From the NCBI GenBank assembly GCA_003833135.1, contig QZLH01000202.1, positions 22,688 through 86,687 of the forward strand: a stretch of 64,000 nt of DNA, given 5' to 3'. The first letter of the stretch is position 1, and each line of letters starts with the position of its first letter. The DNA comes from Oehlia diaphana. Lineage: Eukaryota > Glomeromycota > Glomeromycetes > Glomerales > Glomeraceae. A program made the position numbers and the translations under genes. The notes beneath the pieces are model-generated. The model was not told the origin of the DNA, searched no databases, and saw only the letters and a list, made by a program, of their open reading frames with translations. Below, one piece after another: positions 10,758 to 25,121 of the stretch.

Positions 10758-13504
10758 CTTTCCGGATAACTAATTAATTAATTCAACAAAAAAGAAATAA
10801 AAATAAAAATATGATGAAATATTATAAAATCTCACGAACGTGTGAAATAGAAGACAACTATTGAAACAGATTATTGTTCTTTTTATATTCATCAAATGAA
10901 GAAAAAAAAAATAATACCTTTTTGACGGAATCGTGCATACAATGAAATGAACTGAAAAAAGAATCATTTACTCAAACTAGGACTTGATTACGAAATATTT
11001 ATTTTTAAAAAATACTTGATTCTAAAATCTGTTTATTTGATTGTTGATCATTTTCTATATTATATACAATAAATTCTATTTTTGATAACATATTGTTATA
11101 AATATTGTAAATATGTACTTTTGCAGCTAAAAAAAACAAAATTATAAATAAGGGAAAAAAAAATCCATTTCAAAAGAATTATGTTTAATTCCGGCCAAAA
11201 AAATTTTTTTTGCCAAGTCAAACACAAATAAATGATTACTAAAATTAATTTTTCTGTGTAATTATTTACCTGGTTAGCATAAAGAAAATGATGCATCAAG
11301 AAGATCAAACAAAAACGAGTTATTATTCAGGTTATTAACAATGAAATATTAATGCAAGAATTCAAAGTTCTAAGAAAATATATTTAATTATAGTTCGGAG
11401 TTATAAAAAGCCTTGCGTTATTATTCGCTTTATATGAAACCATTAAAGAACCTAATTGTAATATTATTTATATTAACCACTCGGTCAAACGCACGATTGC
11501 ACATTTCAAATTTTTCCATTATTAACATTTACAATAATTTTTTTTGATACTTAAACAGTCTTTCCAGTTGGTAACTGAAAAAAGAATAAATCATTTTTGC
11601 TCACGGATTTATGAAAAACCCGAACATCAATAACATGAGACTATGATAAATTCTATGTATGGAATTAAAATAATAAATCCATGTTTGTTCTATTCTATGA
11701 TAGATCACATGAATTTTTTCATATTGTGACTCTAATTATTTGGTGTACAAACTTTTCTAATATAGAATAATGGCATTTCATTATGAAACTTCTAATTCTA
11801 ATCCTCGCGATAAGAAAAGTTCGAAATATCTCCTTAAAACTTTCACGTTTCATGATTTTGACACAAGTGTGATCACAGTATGCAAGATTGAATAGATCTT
11901 ATTGCGGGTTTGGCGTTATAAAAATTTGTCATAATATGCATTCGCATGCTTTAACTATTAATAAAGAGTTATCATGTGCAATACTCTGCATAATTCTTTC
12001 TAAATTCCAACAATTTCTCGGATTATAATTAGCATAAATTGAACTTTTATTTCTTTCTTTCCTTACTCGTGTTTGATATATCTTCCGTTTGGATATTTGA
12101 ATCTTGAATTGCCCGAAGATGAATTGCACGTGAACCTTTAAAATAGTTTTAAAATAGTAACCATAAAGAAATTAGACATACTGTAGGAGGAATTTATGTA
12201 ATTCCGGCTGATTTATACCTTTTAGATATGCGTACGTCGTTTTGTTTAGTAATAACTAATAAGGTTATATGAAAAAATTAATTCTAACGTTATTTTTTAA
12301 ACAAAAAAGAAAACTTATTTTATCATCCAAAACAACACATATTGTTATTTTACATTATTAATGTTTAATATAAATTTTCACAATCGTAAACAATCCAAAT
12401 GATAATACACTGTACCTTAATAAGATTATTTCTAAACAAATTGAGATATAATTCTACGGGCGATATGCTATTGTTGTTTCTATAACAGCTGCTGTTGCTG
12501 TTGTTGCTGTTGACTATACATATAAACTATACTGTACGGTTAGCTAAACTGTACTGTACGAAGTGAGAACTCACTAATCAGATTTTATTGTACGATAAAT
12601 AAAAAAAATTGAAAAGTATACAATGAGTTATGATTGGCTAAAATATTTTCGTACAGTACAGTTTATCTATTTACCTTTGCAGCAGCAGCTGCTACTGCTG
12701 GGTTTCTATTTTTCGGATCGATAATCTTTTAGGTTGATTCAATTTTCGTTGAAATATTGGTGTTTTTAGTCGATGTTTAATGTCAATTCGTGGATTATTC
12801 CCGACGCTATTAACATGTTTTAACATTAATAAAATAAAATCGACCTTTTTAATGATGTAAAAAGGTGTAAGTTGATTTTATGTGACGCAATTTATGTTAA
12901 AGGAGAAGCAATTACGTGAAGCTAAAAGTGATTGTGGCGGCTTTATCCGGGTTTCATCCGGTGTGAATTTCACTAGGACTACAAGTTTGGCCAGGATTAG
13001 TATAAATTCCTGGAATACAGTTCTACAAAGTTTGACGATTTTTTAAAAATTACTGAAAAAAAGTCCGGGAGTTGTGGCGGAGTTTTAGAACGGCACTCCT
13101 CCCCGGACGTTCGATTACTCTTCCTGGGACTTGTGTAAAGAGCTCCTCCATTACTCTGTTTTCTTTCTCTGTTATAAAAAATTTTTTAATTATAAATTCG
13201 CTATAAAGGGTATTTTAATAGTGCTGGCACGAATTAGAATTTTTATATGGGACATAAAATTCGCTATAGAAGGGTGAACTGCAATGATATCTTAATGTTG
13301 GCTGAAATCAAAGTTTGTTTAAAGCCTGAATTTCATAATCTTTTTCGGTCATATCGGTCATAATCATCATATGAAAATATTCGTTTTTATCCCGGTCGAG
13401 AGAAAGCTGATCATAATTGCAACGATAAATTTAGAATCTTATGAACCCATAAACATAAATTTTGATTAAATCAACATCTACGCTATCTGATATTTGATAC
13501 TATC
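10758..13504. other. Intergenic region with repeats
   Basis: AT-rich. Holds a copy of the repeat also found at 5286-5325 (here about 10947-10982), the CAG/CTG-flanked inverted repeat (12487-12700), and a less AT-rich stretch at 12940-13160 with an imperfect GTCCGGG...CCCGGAC hairpin (about 13061-13108). Open frames at 10770, 11096 and 11929 show only biased, AT-driven composition. No gene was recognised. Confidence 0.55.
12487..12700. repeat. Inverted repeat bordered by CAG/CTG triplets
   Basis: The left border CAGCTGCTGTTGCTGTTG (12487-12504) and right border GCAGCAGCAGCTGCTACTGC (12679-12698) are inverted. Inside, AAACTGTACTGTACGAA (12546-12562) and TTCGTACAGTACAGTTT (12648-12664) are a perfect 17-bp inverted pair. 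The spacing suggests a small fold-back element of about 214 bp. No coding content. Confidence 0.7.
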
Positions 13505-13736
13505 TTAGCTGCTAGATGAAATAATGAACCGTTTCTATTGAGGAAATAAAAATAAAGAATATAATCACCAAAAAGAAGTAATGGTTTTGTTCCGGAGTCA
13601 GCGTTACCAAAATTGGATTGGACATTCTTCGATTTTTTCCGACTTCTGAAATGACATCAATTTTTATTTGTCTCGATGAATCTAACCCGAGTAATTCTTT
13701 AATGCGGGCCAAAAACCTTCGATTCAATATTCTCAT
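13505..13736 (-). CDS. Possible small basic protein, divergent to eRF1
   Basis: An open frame starts MRILNRRFLARIKELLGLDS and continues 'IKIDVISEVGKNRRMSNPIL'; it has a less biased composition than most small frames here. Unspliced, it ends at 13512 with a hydrophobic tail (FFLVIIFFIFISSI), like a tail-anchored membrane protein of 79 residues or fewer. An alternative splice (13568-13535, GTGATT...CAATAG, phase 0) would replace that tail by KRFIISSSS, but a 34-nt intron is shorter than any other here. No family was recognised. It lies 413 bp upstream of eRF1 on the other strand. Confidence 0.3.
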
Positions 13737-14122
13737 AGTATTGAAAATCACGTGATTAAACGAGTTACTTAATTTTTAGTAAGTTTATTTTTTTTTTCCT
13801 TGTTTTTTTTTCGAATTGGTAAATTTTTGCTCTAGCAGAGTTCACGCCGCGCATATATAGCATATATAGGAAGACTCATACCGCAGCTAACGGAGGACAA
13901 TGTCATATATGTCAAATATGTCATATTTACATCATGATTGGCCGTATTAGGAACGCCGCAGTTAACTAGTCACGTAATTCCAAATATTCTATAAATATCT
14001 AGATTAGAAGATCCCTATAACAACAAAATTTTTTTTTTTCGTTTTAGCCGAGGATTCTTATTTGGAAAGCCCCCATCCAGTACAACAAGAAAAATTTTTC
14101 TTGCTTCTGAGAGAATTTATAG

Positions 14123-16137
<2,015 letters not shown>

Positions 16138-16149
16138 CAATATACTCTT

Positions 16150-16240
16150 GATCATCCAAAAAGAGGCGTAGAGGGGACAGCGGTCGGCTGCGTCCCGGCC
16201 GTGGGGGGTGTGATACATGGAGATGCTGTCGTTTGCAAAT
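16150..16240. other. GC-rich structured patch in the eRF1 3' flank
   Basis: About 80 bases (around AGAGGCGTAGAGGGGACAGC ... GTCCCGGCCGTGGGGGG) are strongly GC-rich within DNA that is otherwise mostly A and T. GGGACAGC and GCTGCGTCCC can pair as a stem with a 2-nt bulge around GGTCG. It starts about 12 nt after the eRF1 stop codon, so it is probably 3' UTR. No RNA family was recognised. Confidence 0.5.
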
Positions 16241-17113
16241 AAGGTATTATTCCTTTATATTCTTTATTTATAATAAATCATTCGAAATAAATCATATTTA
16301 TAAATAATTATTATTATTATAGATAATTGGGAACGGATTAAACAAATATTTGTTAGCGAAAAAAAAACAACCCCCCAAAAAAATTGGTTTTGGATTCGGC
16401 CATTTGTTAAGATGAAGTGCTCCTTGAATATAATGAATGGTATTAAGATGAAAAAGTCCTTGTTAACCCCTCATATATTTTGTTGCTTGGGAAAGGCTTT
16501 AAATGATTGATTATATTATGATTAATTTTCCTTATAATCATGAATCAGCATAATATTTTATATATAGCCAATTTAATGCCCAATGGCTCATTTTTTGAGA
16601 TCAGCAAAAATTATCGTCTCTTTTGGAATTGATCATATCATTTAACTTCTAACTATTATATTTTGATTGCTTTTTTTTTATTAATGTTTTTCTATTCTAT
16701 TCTATTCTATTTTTTTTTTCTTTTTTAAACTTTATTATTTGATTTTAATAAAATTTTTTTGGGGTGGTCACTAATTCTATTTGCTTTATTTAAAATATGA
16801 TTAACCTACTGATTAACCTATTAAAGTAAATATATATATACTTTTTTTTTTCGAAGTAATTGAAATAACAGAAATAATCACGTGTATCTTGGCAAATTTG
16901 GTAACGCCAGCCTAAAATCAGGTTAATTGCTATATCAGGATACTTATTATACTTATTATGAAACCAATCAATATTATGTAATATAAATTAAAATTAGCCA
17001 AGTTAGCCAGTATGTGTACAATGTACACTTTTTTTTAACCGTTTTTTTTTTTTTCTATTTTAGATTGTAATGAGATAATATTAATATTATTGTAAATTAA
17101 AAAATTTTATTCG

Positions 17114-17145
<32 letters not shown>

Positions 17146-17150
17146 TGGAA

Positions 17151-17638
17151 NNNNNNNNNNNNNNNNNNNNNNNNNNNNNNNNNNNNNNNNNNNNNNNNNN
17201 NNNNNNNNNNNNNNNNNNNNNNNNNNNNNNNNNNNNNNNNNNNNNNNNNNNNNNNNNNNNNNNNNNNNNNNNNNNNNNNNNNNNNNNNNNNNNNNNNNNN
17301 NNNNNNNNNNNNNNNNNNNNNNNNNNNNNNNNNNNNNNNNNNNNNNNNNNNNNNNNNNNNNNNNNNNNNNNNNNNNNNNNNNNNNNNNNNNNNNNNNNNN
17401 NNNNNNNNNNNNNNNNNNNNNNNNNNNNNNNNNNNNNNNNNNNNNNNNNNNNNNNNNNNNNNNNNNNNNNNNNNNNNNNNNNNNNNNNNNNNNNNNNNNN
17501 NNNNNNNNNNNNNNNNNNNNNNNNNNNNNNNNNNNNNNNNNNNNNNNNNNNNNNNNNNNNNNNNNNNNNNNNNNNNNNNNNNNNNNNNNNNNNNNNNNNN
17601 NNNNNNNNNNNNNNNNNNNNNNNNNNNNNNNNNNNNNN
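17151..17638. other. Assembly gap (488 Ns)
   Basis: Unbroken N run, entered through a poly-T tract and left directly into a copy of HMG-CoA reductase sequence. Any frame through it is meaningless. Confidence 1.
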
Positions 17639-17735
17639 AATTGATTCAGGTTTGTTTTTTATTTTTTTATCATGTTATATTATTATACCATTATGATTTT
17701 TTTTTTTTTTCCATCATCTTTTTTTTTTTTTTTTT
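17639..17735 (+). repeat. Copy of the HMG-CoA reductase exon 1/intron 1 junction
   Basis: From AATTGATTCAG|GTTTGTTTTT the sequence repeats 21088-21180 almost base for base (exon 1 end, donor site, TATCATGTTATATTATTATACCATTATG, T-run, CATCATC, T-run). Only T-run length and one A/C near CATCATC differ. The copy lies immediately after the gap and ends in a much longer T tract. It may be a misassembled allele or a partial duplication whose remainder is hidden in the gap. Confidence 0.85.
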
Positions 17736-17777
17736 TTTTATTTTTTTTTTTTTATTTTTTTTTTTTTTTTAATTTAA

Positions 17778-17809
<32 letters not shown>

Positions 17810-20347
17810 GTTATATTAATTTAGGAAATTATGAATAACTCCTATTTTCAAGTGGTTTTACTATTGAAACACTTTTAAAAAAAAATATGATATAATCGTT
17901 TCAATCAATGTTACATAATACATAAATATTGTACTTTGAATCCGCGTAAATTTTTACGCCATTTTTGCCAATAAAAGTAACGGATAATCGAATTTCTGGA
18001 TAACCTGAAATTTTAACATCTTTAAGTTTCGTATATTACAATTTTTAAACTTTAAATCCAAGAGCCAAGAATCGGAAGGAACGTTCCGAAACTTGAGAAA
18101 CTTTGTTTTTATAATTTCAAAAGTAATTTATAAAAAGTTAGATTAATAAAAAGAAAGGTGTACCAATTAAAAATACTAAAAATACCCAGTACCTAAGCAC
18201 CATGGTACTACATATAAATATAGTTAAGATTTTTTTTTCTGGGGGAATTGGGGGGTACTTTTTTTAATGTACTGTATATAATAAATGATCATGAATATTT
18301 GATTGATTCGCGATTAAAAATCCATTAATAATATAATAAAATATCATTCTTTATTTCTTTCAAAAAACATACCAAATTAAGAATTCATAATAACCTATAA
18401 AATGAAATTAGCATATATATATATATATCATACATAAGTAATTGGCTGATATATGCAAGATTGCAAGATTCACATGCTTTACTATCTGTTATACGTTGTA
18501 CTGAATTTTTAATTAAAAAATCATGTCATCGAAAGATTGAGAATTGCAAAAAAATATCTTAATCAAACTTTATGGGAGCATTTACAAATTTTATTTCTCA
18601 GGGAGTTGTTCAAACAATGTAAATAACAAGGTTCAATTATAAAACTTTAAGTCTTAAAATTAAATCTTATAATCATTTATTTATTTTTCTAGAATAAAAA
18701 AAAAAGGAAACAATATTTAAAAATATTAAATAAAGTTTTAATTTAATCTCAACTTTAATTCGTTAGGTCAATTTTTTTATATGGAAAAAATAAAATAAAA
18801 TAATTATATGAAATAGAATAATTGATTATAATTCGATATAATTCGATATTCAATTATATATAACAAATCAAATCAAAAATTTTATTTTTCTTTCATTTAT
18901 TATTTTAATTGGTTCATAATATTTATTGGTTCATAAAATTTTAATATTTTATTGGCTCATAACGTTTAATTAGTCTTCGCGGATCAATAAGGATCAGTTT
19001 CTTGTGTTACGTCTGATTTGGTAAAGACGGAATGGTTCATTCCTGTTTTTCTATAACGATTAAAGTAAGTTTTTTTTTTAAAAATAATTATTTATTTATT
19101 GTTTCTCAATTTTCCTAAATTAGTTTAAACTTTTTTTCGCATGATCTTTCCGTTTTGATTTATCAAGAAAGTTTCATTGAAAAATAGAAACATTCGAAAT
19201 CGAATTATTTATATTGAATGACGACATTTATAGGAAAAATATCTTTAATATTGTTCTTTAATGAAAATGAAACAGAAAACAATGGACATTTACAAGTAAA
19301 CTTTCATCAATTTACATCAATTACAAGTAAAACTTTCATAAAACTTTAATTACACCCATAAATTCAAATCTTGGAAACCATGCCACAAATTCAAAGCCAC
19401 ATTCAAGAAAAAAAAACCCTTTGTTTTTTTGGTATTATTCGACATTTATAGAATAATTTTATTTTTTAGGTAAAAAAGAAGTACGAATAATAATATGAAA
19501 TTAATTAAGGAAATGGACATTTCAAAATAATTTAATTAATTATTGGTTTTTTTTTTTTTGGTTAAATATAATAATATTATGATTTAGATTATTTCATTGA
19601 TAATTCATCAATTATTTTAAAAAGGTAAATGATTTCTTTAAAATATATTTTTTCTTTTTCTTTTTCTTTTTGTTTTTGTTTATTATTGAAATAAAGAAAG
19701 TGGTAAATCCTTTGTAACTCCTTAATGTGATAAAATAGAATCTACATTATTTTCATTTCATTATTAATTTCATTATGAAATTTTTTCTCTTTCTCTTAAA
19801 ATATGATGACACATTTGACATAAGTTTAGTTAGTTTAAAAATGTTTAAAAAATGTACAAGCTAATGATTGTAAGAGTTTGTAACGTGCTTACTAAATAAA
19901 TAAATAAATAATAAATAATATCTTATTAATTAATTAAATTAAGCATTGTATGCTCGGATATTACTAAATTAAGATTAGCTTTGTTCATAGAAAAAGATTG
20001 TAAATTATGTACGTGTTTATAAATTCCAAATCAAACAATCTATAAAAAAAAAAAAAAAAAAAATTTTTTTTTTTTAGGGTACAAGTATAAATACGTGCTT
20101 ATTTTATTATCCCTTTTTTTTTTCTTTTCCCTAACTTCTTTTATTTTTAAACATTCCAACTTCTCCTATCTTTTATGTAAATTATATTTTGACAAAAAAA
20201 AAAAATTTATTTATTATATTGTCAAATAAAAAAATAGAACAATATTTCTTCTTTTCAACAAAAATATCAAAAAAAAAAAAGACATTTTTTTTTTAATCTT
20301 TCATATAAAATTTTTCAACATTTCGAGAAGTTTTCTTCGGGTTCAAT

Positions 20348-23300
20348 ATGTTTGTGATAATAGAAAAACTTTTAGATGTGTCGGTTCGTCGATCATCTCG
20401 AAATCCTATAGAAATGATCGTTTTTTTCTTAATAATAGCATCATTTGCTTATGCTTCATTGTTTCGTTCGTTAATTGAATCAGATTATTTTAATGAAACT
20501 CCTACTATTAAAAGTGATCTAACAAAAGTTATATTATATCCAGGTTCAAATGATTTTATTATATTAGCTGAGAATGATTTAATATCTGATTATCCTAAAA
20601 TTCAATTAAAACAAATTATTATTCAATTAGATAATATTTCATTAAAAGATGATAATCAATTAATTGATAAAGTTCAAAATTTTAAAGAATTTATTGAAAA
20701 AGAAATAAATGAAATTATTATTTTAGATAAAAAAAATGATGATGATGATAATATTAATAATTATTATTATTATAATAATAATATTTTATGTTTAAAAGAT
20801 CATGATAATAATCATTCAAAATGTTTTGAAAATAATAATAATACTTCATTGGAATTTTTAAATTATGGACTTAATAATAATAATTCTTCTTCTTTTCATT
20901 TGATTTTAAATTATGCTTTGGAATTTAATAATTATCCTTTTACTTCAAGTTCTTGGGATGATAAAATTTCTGGATTAAATTTTGATCAATTCGTTTCTAC
21001 TGGTCAAAAAAATCCTGCTCCTGCTGAAAAAGGTTCTTTTGTTTGGTTGGCTTTTGCTGCTGGTAGTTTGGTTCTTAAAATTCATGAATTGATTCAGGTT
21101 TGTTTTTTATTTTTTTATCATGTTATATTATTATACCATTATGATTTTTTTTTTTTTACCATCATCTTTTTTTTTTTTTAGAATGCGGAAACAATCGATA
21201 TTTTGGTTATATTGGCAGGTTGGATATTGATGCATCTTACATTCGTGGCTCATTTCATTAATATGCAAAAAATTGGTTCTCGATTCCTTGCAATGTGTGT
21301 TTTGGCAAATGGTTTCTTTGCTTTCATGTCGGCTTTATTAACAATTAATTTATTCGGTGTAACTGTAAGTCCAATCTTATTAAGGTAAGATATCATTTAC
21401 ACTATATCCTATATATGGGGCGGTGTAATGCCGAATTGGTATTGGTGTAATATGCCGTAATATTTCGGCATGGCTAGAACCTAATCCCTAATTCACCCTC
21501 ATGTATAACTGTATCCTCATTATTTATTCCCTATTATTTTTTTTTTTTAGTGAAGCGATCCCTTTCTTGATAATAACTGTCGGATTCGAAAAACCTTTTG
21601 TTTTAACAAAAGCTATTTTTAAAGCAAAAAATTTTCCTGTTGGTAAGAATGAAAAGAAATCATCTGAAGGTGCCATTATTATGGGTGTTACACAGAAAGC
21701 TCCTTTAATAGTACGAAATTATTTTATTGAAATTGGTGTCTTATTTATTGGTGCTATGTCTGGTGTGAATGGATTACAAGAATTTTGTTTCTTGGCAGCT
21801 TTCATATTACTTTATGATTGTTTATTCCTTTTCACTTTTTATACTGCCATGTTAACACTCAAACTTGAGGTAAAAAAATATTTAATTTATGTAATTATTT
21901 TTTTTTTTTAACTCGTATCTATACTAATATAATCTTTATATAACCTTACCTTTAGTTGGATGAATTAAAAAATAATCCTAATAATGATATTCATAATATT
22001 TTTAATGCACTTCGTGATAATCCCGTTGAAATTGAAGATGCAAAAAAAGATAATCCAATGATCGCGAGACTTAAACTTTTAATCGTAAGTTTTTTTAAAT
22101 TATATCCTCTTATTTTTTTTTTAATTTTTTTTTAAAAAAAATTATCGATTCTTTTTTTTTTATAGATTGCCGGTTTCCTTATCATGCATGTGATGAATTT
22201 TTGTACAACTTTACACACAAGTGATCATGCTGTTTCAACAACTACTTCCAAAGTAAATGTTCATAATACTGAAATTACTCAAATATTAAATAATTTATTT
22301 GATAATCATCATAATGGATCTCAATCTAATTTACCACTTATTGTTGATATATCCTCACCAATAATCTTTAGAGTAGTTAAAAGTATTAATACAAATCCTA
22401 TCCTTGTACAAGCTTTTTATAAGAGTTTTGATATTTTATTTAATTTATGGTCTTTTTATGTTCAAGATCCTGTTCTTTCAAAATGGATATCTTTAGGTTT
22501 GATAGTTTCTATATTCTTGAACGTTTACCTTTTAAATGCTCATAAACAACCAAAATCTATTTTGGAACGTGTTGGTATAGAATCAAAAATAATGTCTAAT
22601 GAAGATGAAACTCTTGTCCCAAAAATTAATAATAATGTTTTACCTCAAAAAGAATCTTCTGATATCATAAAAGAAGTTGAAATTGAAAAACAAGCAATTA
22701 ATAATAAAGAATCAACTGAATCAATAACTGAATCAATAACTGAAAAAATTACCCCAGTTAAGACTATTAATGAGAAAGAACTTAAGAATATTAAGGATGA
22801 GAAAGAAATTAGATCCATTGAAACATGTTCTGAAATACTTAAATCAACCAAATCAGGTGAAGGTCTTTCAGCACTTAAGAATATTAAGGATGAGAAAGAA
22901 ATTAGATCCATTGAAACATGTTCTGAAATACTTAAATCAACCAAATCAGGTGAAGGTCCTTCAGCTTTAACCGATGAAGAAATCATTCTTTTGGTTAATA
23001 ATGGAAAAATTGCTCCTTATGCATTGGAAAAAGTTCTTGGAAATATGGAAAGAGCCGTAAAAATAAGAAGGGCTTTGATATCACGTGCTTCCATCACAAA
23101 AACTTTGGAAACCTCAGCATTACCAATGGAAAATTATGATTATTCAAAAGTAATGGGAGCTTGTTGTGAAAATGTTATTGGATATATGCAAATTCCAGTT
23201 GGTATTGCAGGTCCTTTAAATATTGATGGTGAATTAATTCATATTCCAATGGCTACAACTGAAGGTTGTTTGGTGGCTTCTACAGCACGTGGATGTAAAG

Positions 23301-24608
23301 CAATTAATGCAGGTGGTGGTGCAACTACTGTTATTACAAAAGATGGAATGACACGTGGTCCTTGTGTTGAATTTCCAAATATTAAGAGAGCAAATGAAGC
23401 TAAAACTTGGTTGGATAATGAAGGAAATTCTATTATTAAACAAGCATTTGATTCAACTTCAAGATTTGCAAAATTAAAAAATATTAAAGCTACTTTAGCA
23501 GGAAAATTACTTTTTATTAGATTTTCAACAACTACAGGTGATGCTATGGGAATGAATATGATATCAAAAGGATGTGAAAAATCATTATCTATTATGTCAG
23601 AATATTTTCATGATATGCAAATTATATCATTATCAGGAAATTATTGTACTGATAAAAAATCTGCTGCTATAAATTGGATTGAAGGTCGTGGTAAATCCGT
23701 TGTAGCAGAATCAATTATACCCGGTGATGTTGTACAAAAAGTTCTTAAAACAAGTGTTGAATCATTAGTTGAATTAAATATTTCGAAAAATTTCATAGGT
23801 TCTGCTATGGCAGGTTCCCTTGGTGGTTTTAATGCTCATGCTGCTAATATTTTAACCGCTATTTATATAGCTACTGGTCAAGATCCCGCTCAAAATGTTG
23901 AAAGTTCAAGTTGTATAACTATAATGAAAGCGTAAGTATATAAAGTATACATCAAAATCTTTATATGAAATTTTTATCAGACATTTAATACTAAAACATT
24001 TTTATTTATTTATTTTTAGTGTTAATGATGGAAAAGATTTACATTTAACATGTACTATGCCATCAATTGAAGTAGGAACAATAGGAGGAGGAACAATATT
24101 AGATGCACAAGGTTCAATGTTAGAAATGTTAGGAGTACGTGGAGCTCACCCAAAAACTCCTGGAGCAAATGCACAAAAATTAGCTAGAATAATTTGTGCA
24201 GCTGTTATGGCAGGAGAATTAAGTTTATGTGCCGCTTTAGCTGCGGGTCATTTGGTTAAATCTCATATGCAACATAATAGAGCAAATCATAAAGAACATC
24301 GAGTAAATCAACATAGCCAATTTCATCCCGTACAAATGCCTCATCATAATATTAATGGTCATCATTCACATAATCATAGTCATAGTAGTCATAGTAGTCA
24401 TAATAATCATCATCATCATAATCATCATAAAAATCATAATAATAATGAGAATCATAATAATAATGAGGATCATAATAATAATGAGATTCATAATAATAAC
24501 GAGAATCATAACACAACAACAACATCATCATCATTATCAACGATAACGTTTACTACTTCATCATGTACATCTGAAGCTTCAATACCGGGATCATGTATTA
24601 AATCATAA
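20348..24608 (+). CDS. HMG1: 3-hydroxy-3-methylglutaryl-CoA reductase
   Basis: Six exons: 20348-21097, 21182-21384, 21551-21869, 21956-22084, 22166-23931, 24020-24608; phases join to 1251 residues. It reduces HMG-CoA to mevalonate with NADPH, the committed step of sterol and isoprenoid synthesis, in the ER membrane. Order: TM1 near residue 25; a long Asn/Asp-rich lumenal loop; a sterol-sensing-type membrane block (exons 2-3); an acidic, Lys-rich linker; then the catalytic domain with '[17 protein letters not shown]', '[10 protein letters not shown]', 'DAMGMNM', the catalytic Lys in '[12 protein letters not shown]', Asp in '[12 protein letters not shown]', 'GTIGGGT', and catalytic His in '[10 protein letters not shown]'. 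Oddities: a perfect-looking 93-bp tandem duplication in the linker and a C-terminal extension of about 100 residues rich in His and Asn after the catalytic His. Confidence 0.97.
22781..22966 (+). repeat. In-frame 93-bp tandem duplication in the HMGR linker
   Basis: Two adjacent units of 93 bp (22781-22873, 22874-22966) encode the same 31 residues ([20 protein letters not shown]...) with almost no base differences, so the duplication is recent. It lies between the membrane and catalytic domains and keeps the frame. Confidence 0.9.
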
Positions 24609-24677
24609 AAATATTTATTTTGTATTTTAGTTTGTTTTATTTTTTTAAAAAAAAAGTATTATGTAAACTAGGTTATT

Positions 24678-24710
24678 AAAAAAAAAAAAAAAAAAAAAAA
24701 TTTTTAAAAA

Positions 24711-24784
<74 letters not shown>
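24678..24784 (+). repeat. Poly-A rich tract after HMGR
   Basis: Over 100 bases of nearly pure A with sparse T, beginning about 70 bp after the HMGR stop codon. It lies in the 3' flank, and true length is uncertain in any assembly. Confidence 0.85.
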
Positions 24785-24788
<4 letters not shown>

Positions 24789-24881
24789 AAAAAATAATAA
24801 AATAAAAAAAAGGAATTATATTTATATTTAAATACATTGTTTAAAATTTTTCATATAGTTCATATAGTTCATTTCGTGATC

Positions 24882-25121
24882 TTAAAATTTAATTGGTATG
24901 ATGCTCATTCTCGGTATTACGAGAGCCTTTGCACGTTGTAAGTCGATGAACGTGTAAACATTCCTCTTATTCTGTCGGAAGAGTATGTCATTGCCACCTA
25001 GGGTCATATGTAGATGAAACGGTAATTTTTTAGTGCCTTGCCTTAGAAATCCGATTGCACAAGTAATCGATTCACGGTGGAAAGATGATAAAGATGCAGT
25101 AGATGCAGTAGACGCGAGCAT
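24882..25121 (-). CDS. Possible small protein of unknown family
   Basis: A 79-codon frame with ATG start, MLASTASTASLSSFHRESIT..., ending 'RAKALVIPRMSIIPIKF', lies in a stretch (24890-25135) with clearly less A/T bias and no homopolymers, unlike its flanks. The middle 'GTKKLPFHLHMTLGGNDILF' has a protein-like residue mix. Upstream, the overlapping frame from about 25275 (MPICANHVTHFKRPSTV...) could be a first exon, but I could not find a splice that joins the two in phase. No family was recognised; it may be a fragment of an older gene or element. Confidence 0.25.
   Translation of the reverse strand: MLASTASTASLSSFHRESITCAIGFLRQGTKKLPFHLHMTLGGNDILFRQNKRNVYTFIDLQRAKALVIPRMSIIPIKF

Larger units (their letters stand above)
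16241..20347. other. Homopolymer-rich intergenic region including the assembly gap
   Basis: Apart from the N run and the HMGR-derived fragment, it holds long T tracts (17113-17140, 17698-17810), an (AT)n run at 18414-18428 and very AT-rich DNA. The 20040-20340 part, with poly-A/T and CT-rich stretches, is the leader/promoter area of HMG-CoA reductase. No gene seen. Confidence 0.6.

Noticed and set aside
17145..17696. Open frame running through the N block
   Set aside because: It is open only because Ns have no stop codons; the ends are HMGR-like intron sequence and poly-T.
24352..24546. Met/Tyr/Asp and Ile runs in alternative frames within the HMGR tail
   Set aside because: They are shifted readings of the CAT/AAT repeats that encode the His/Asn tail in the HMGR frame.
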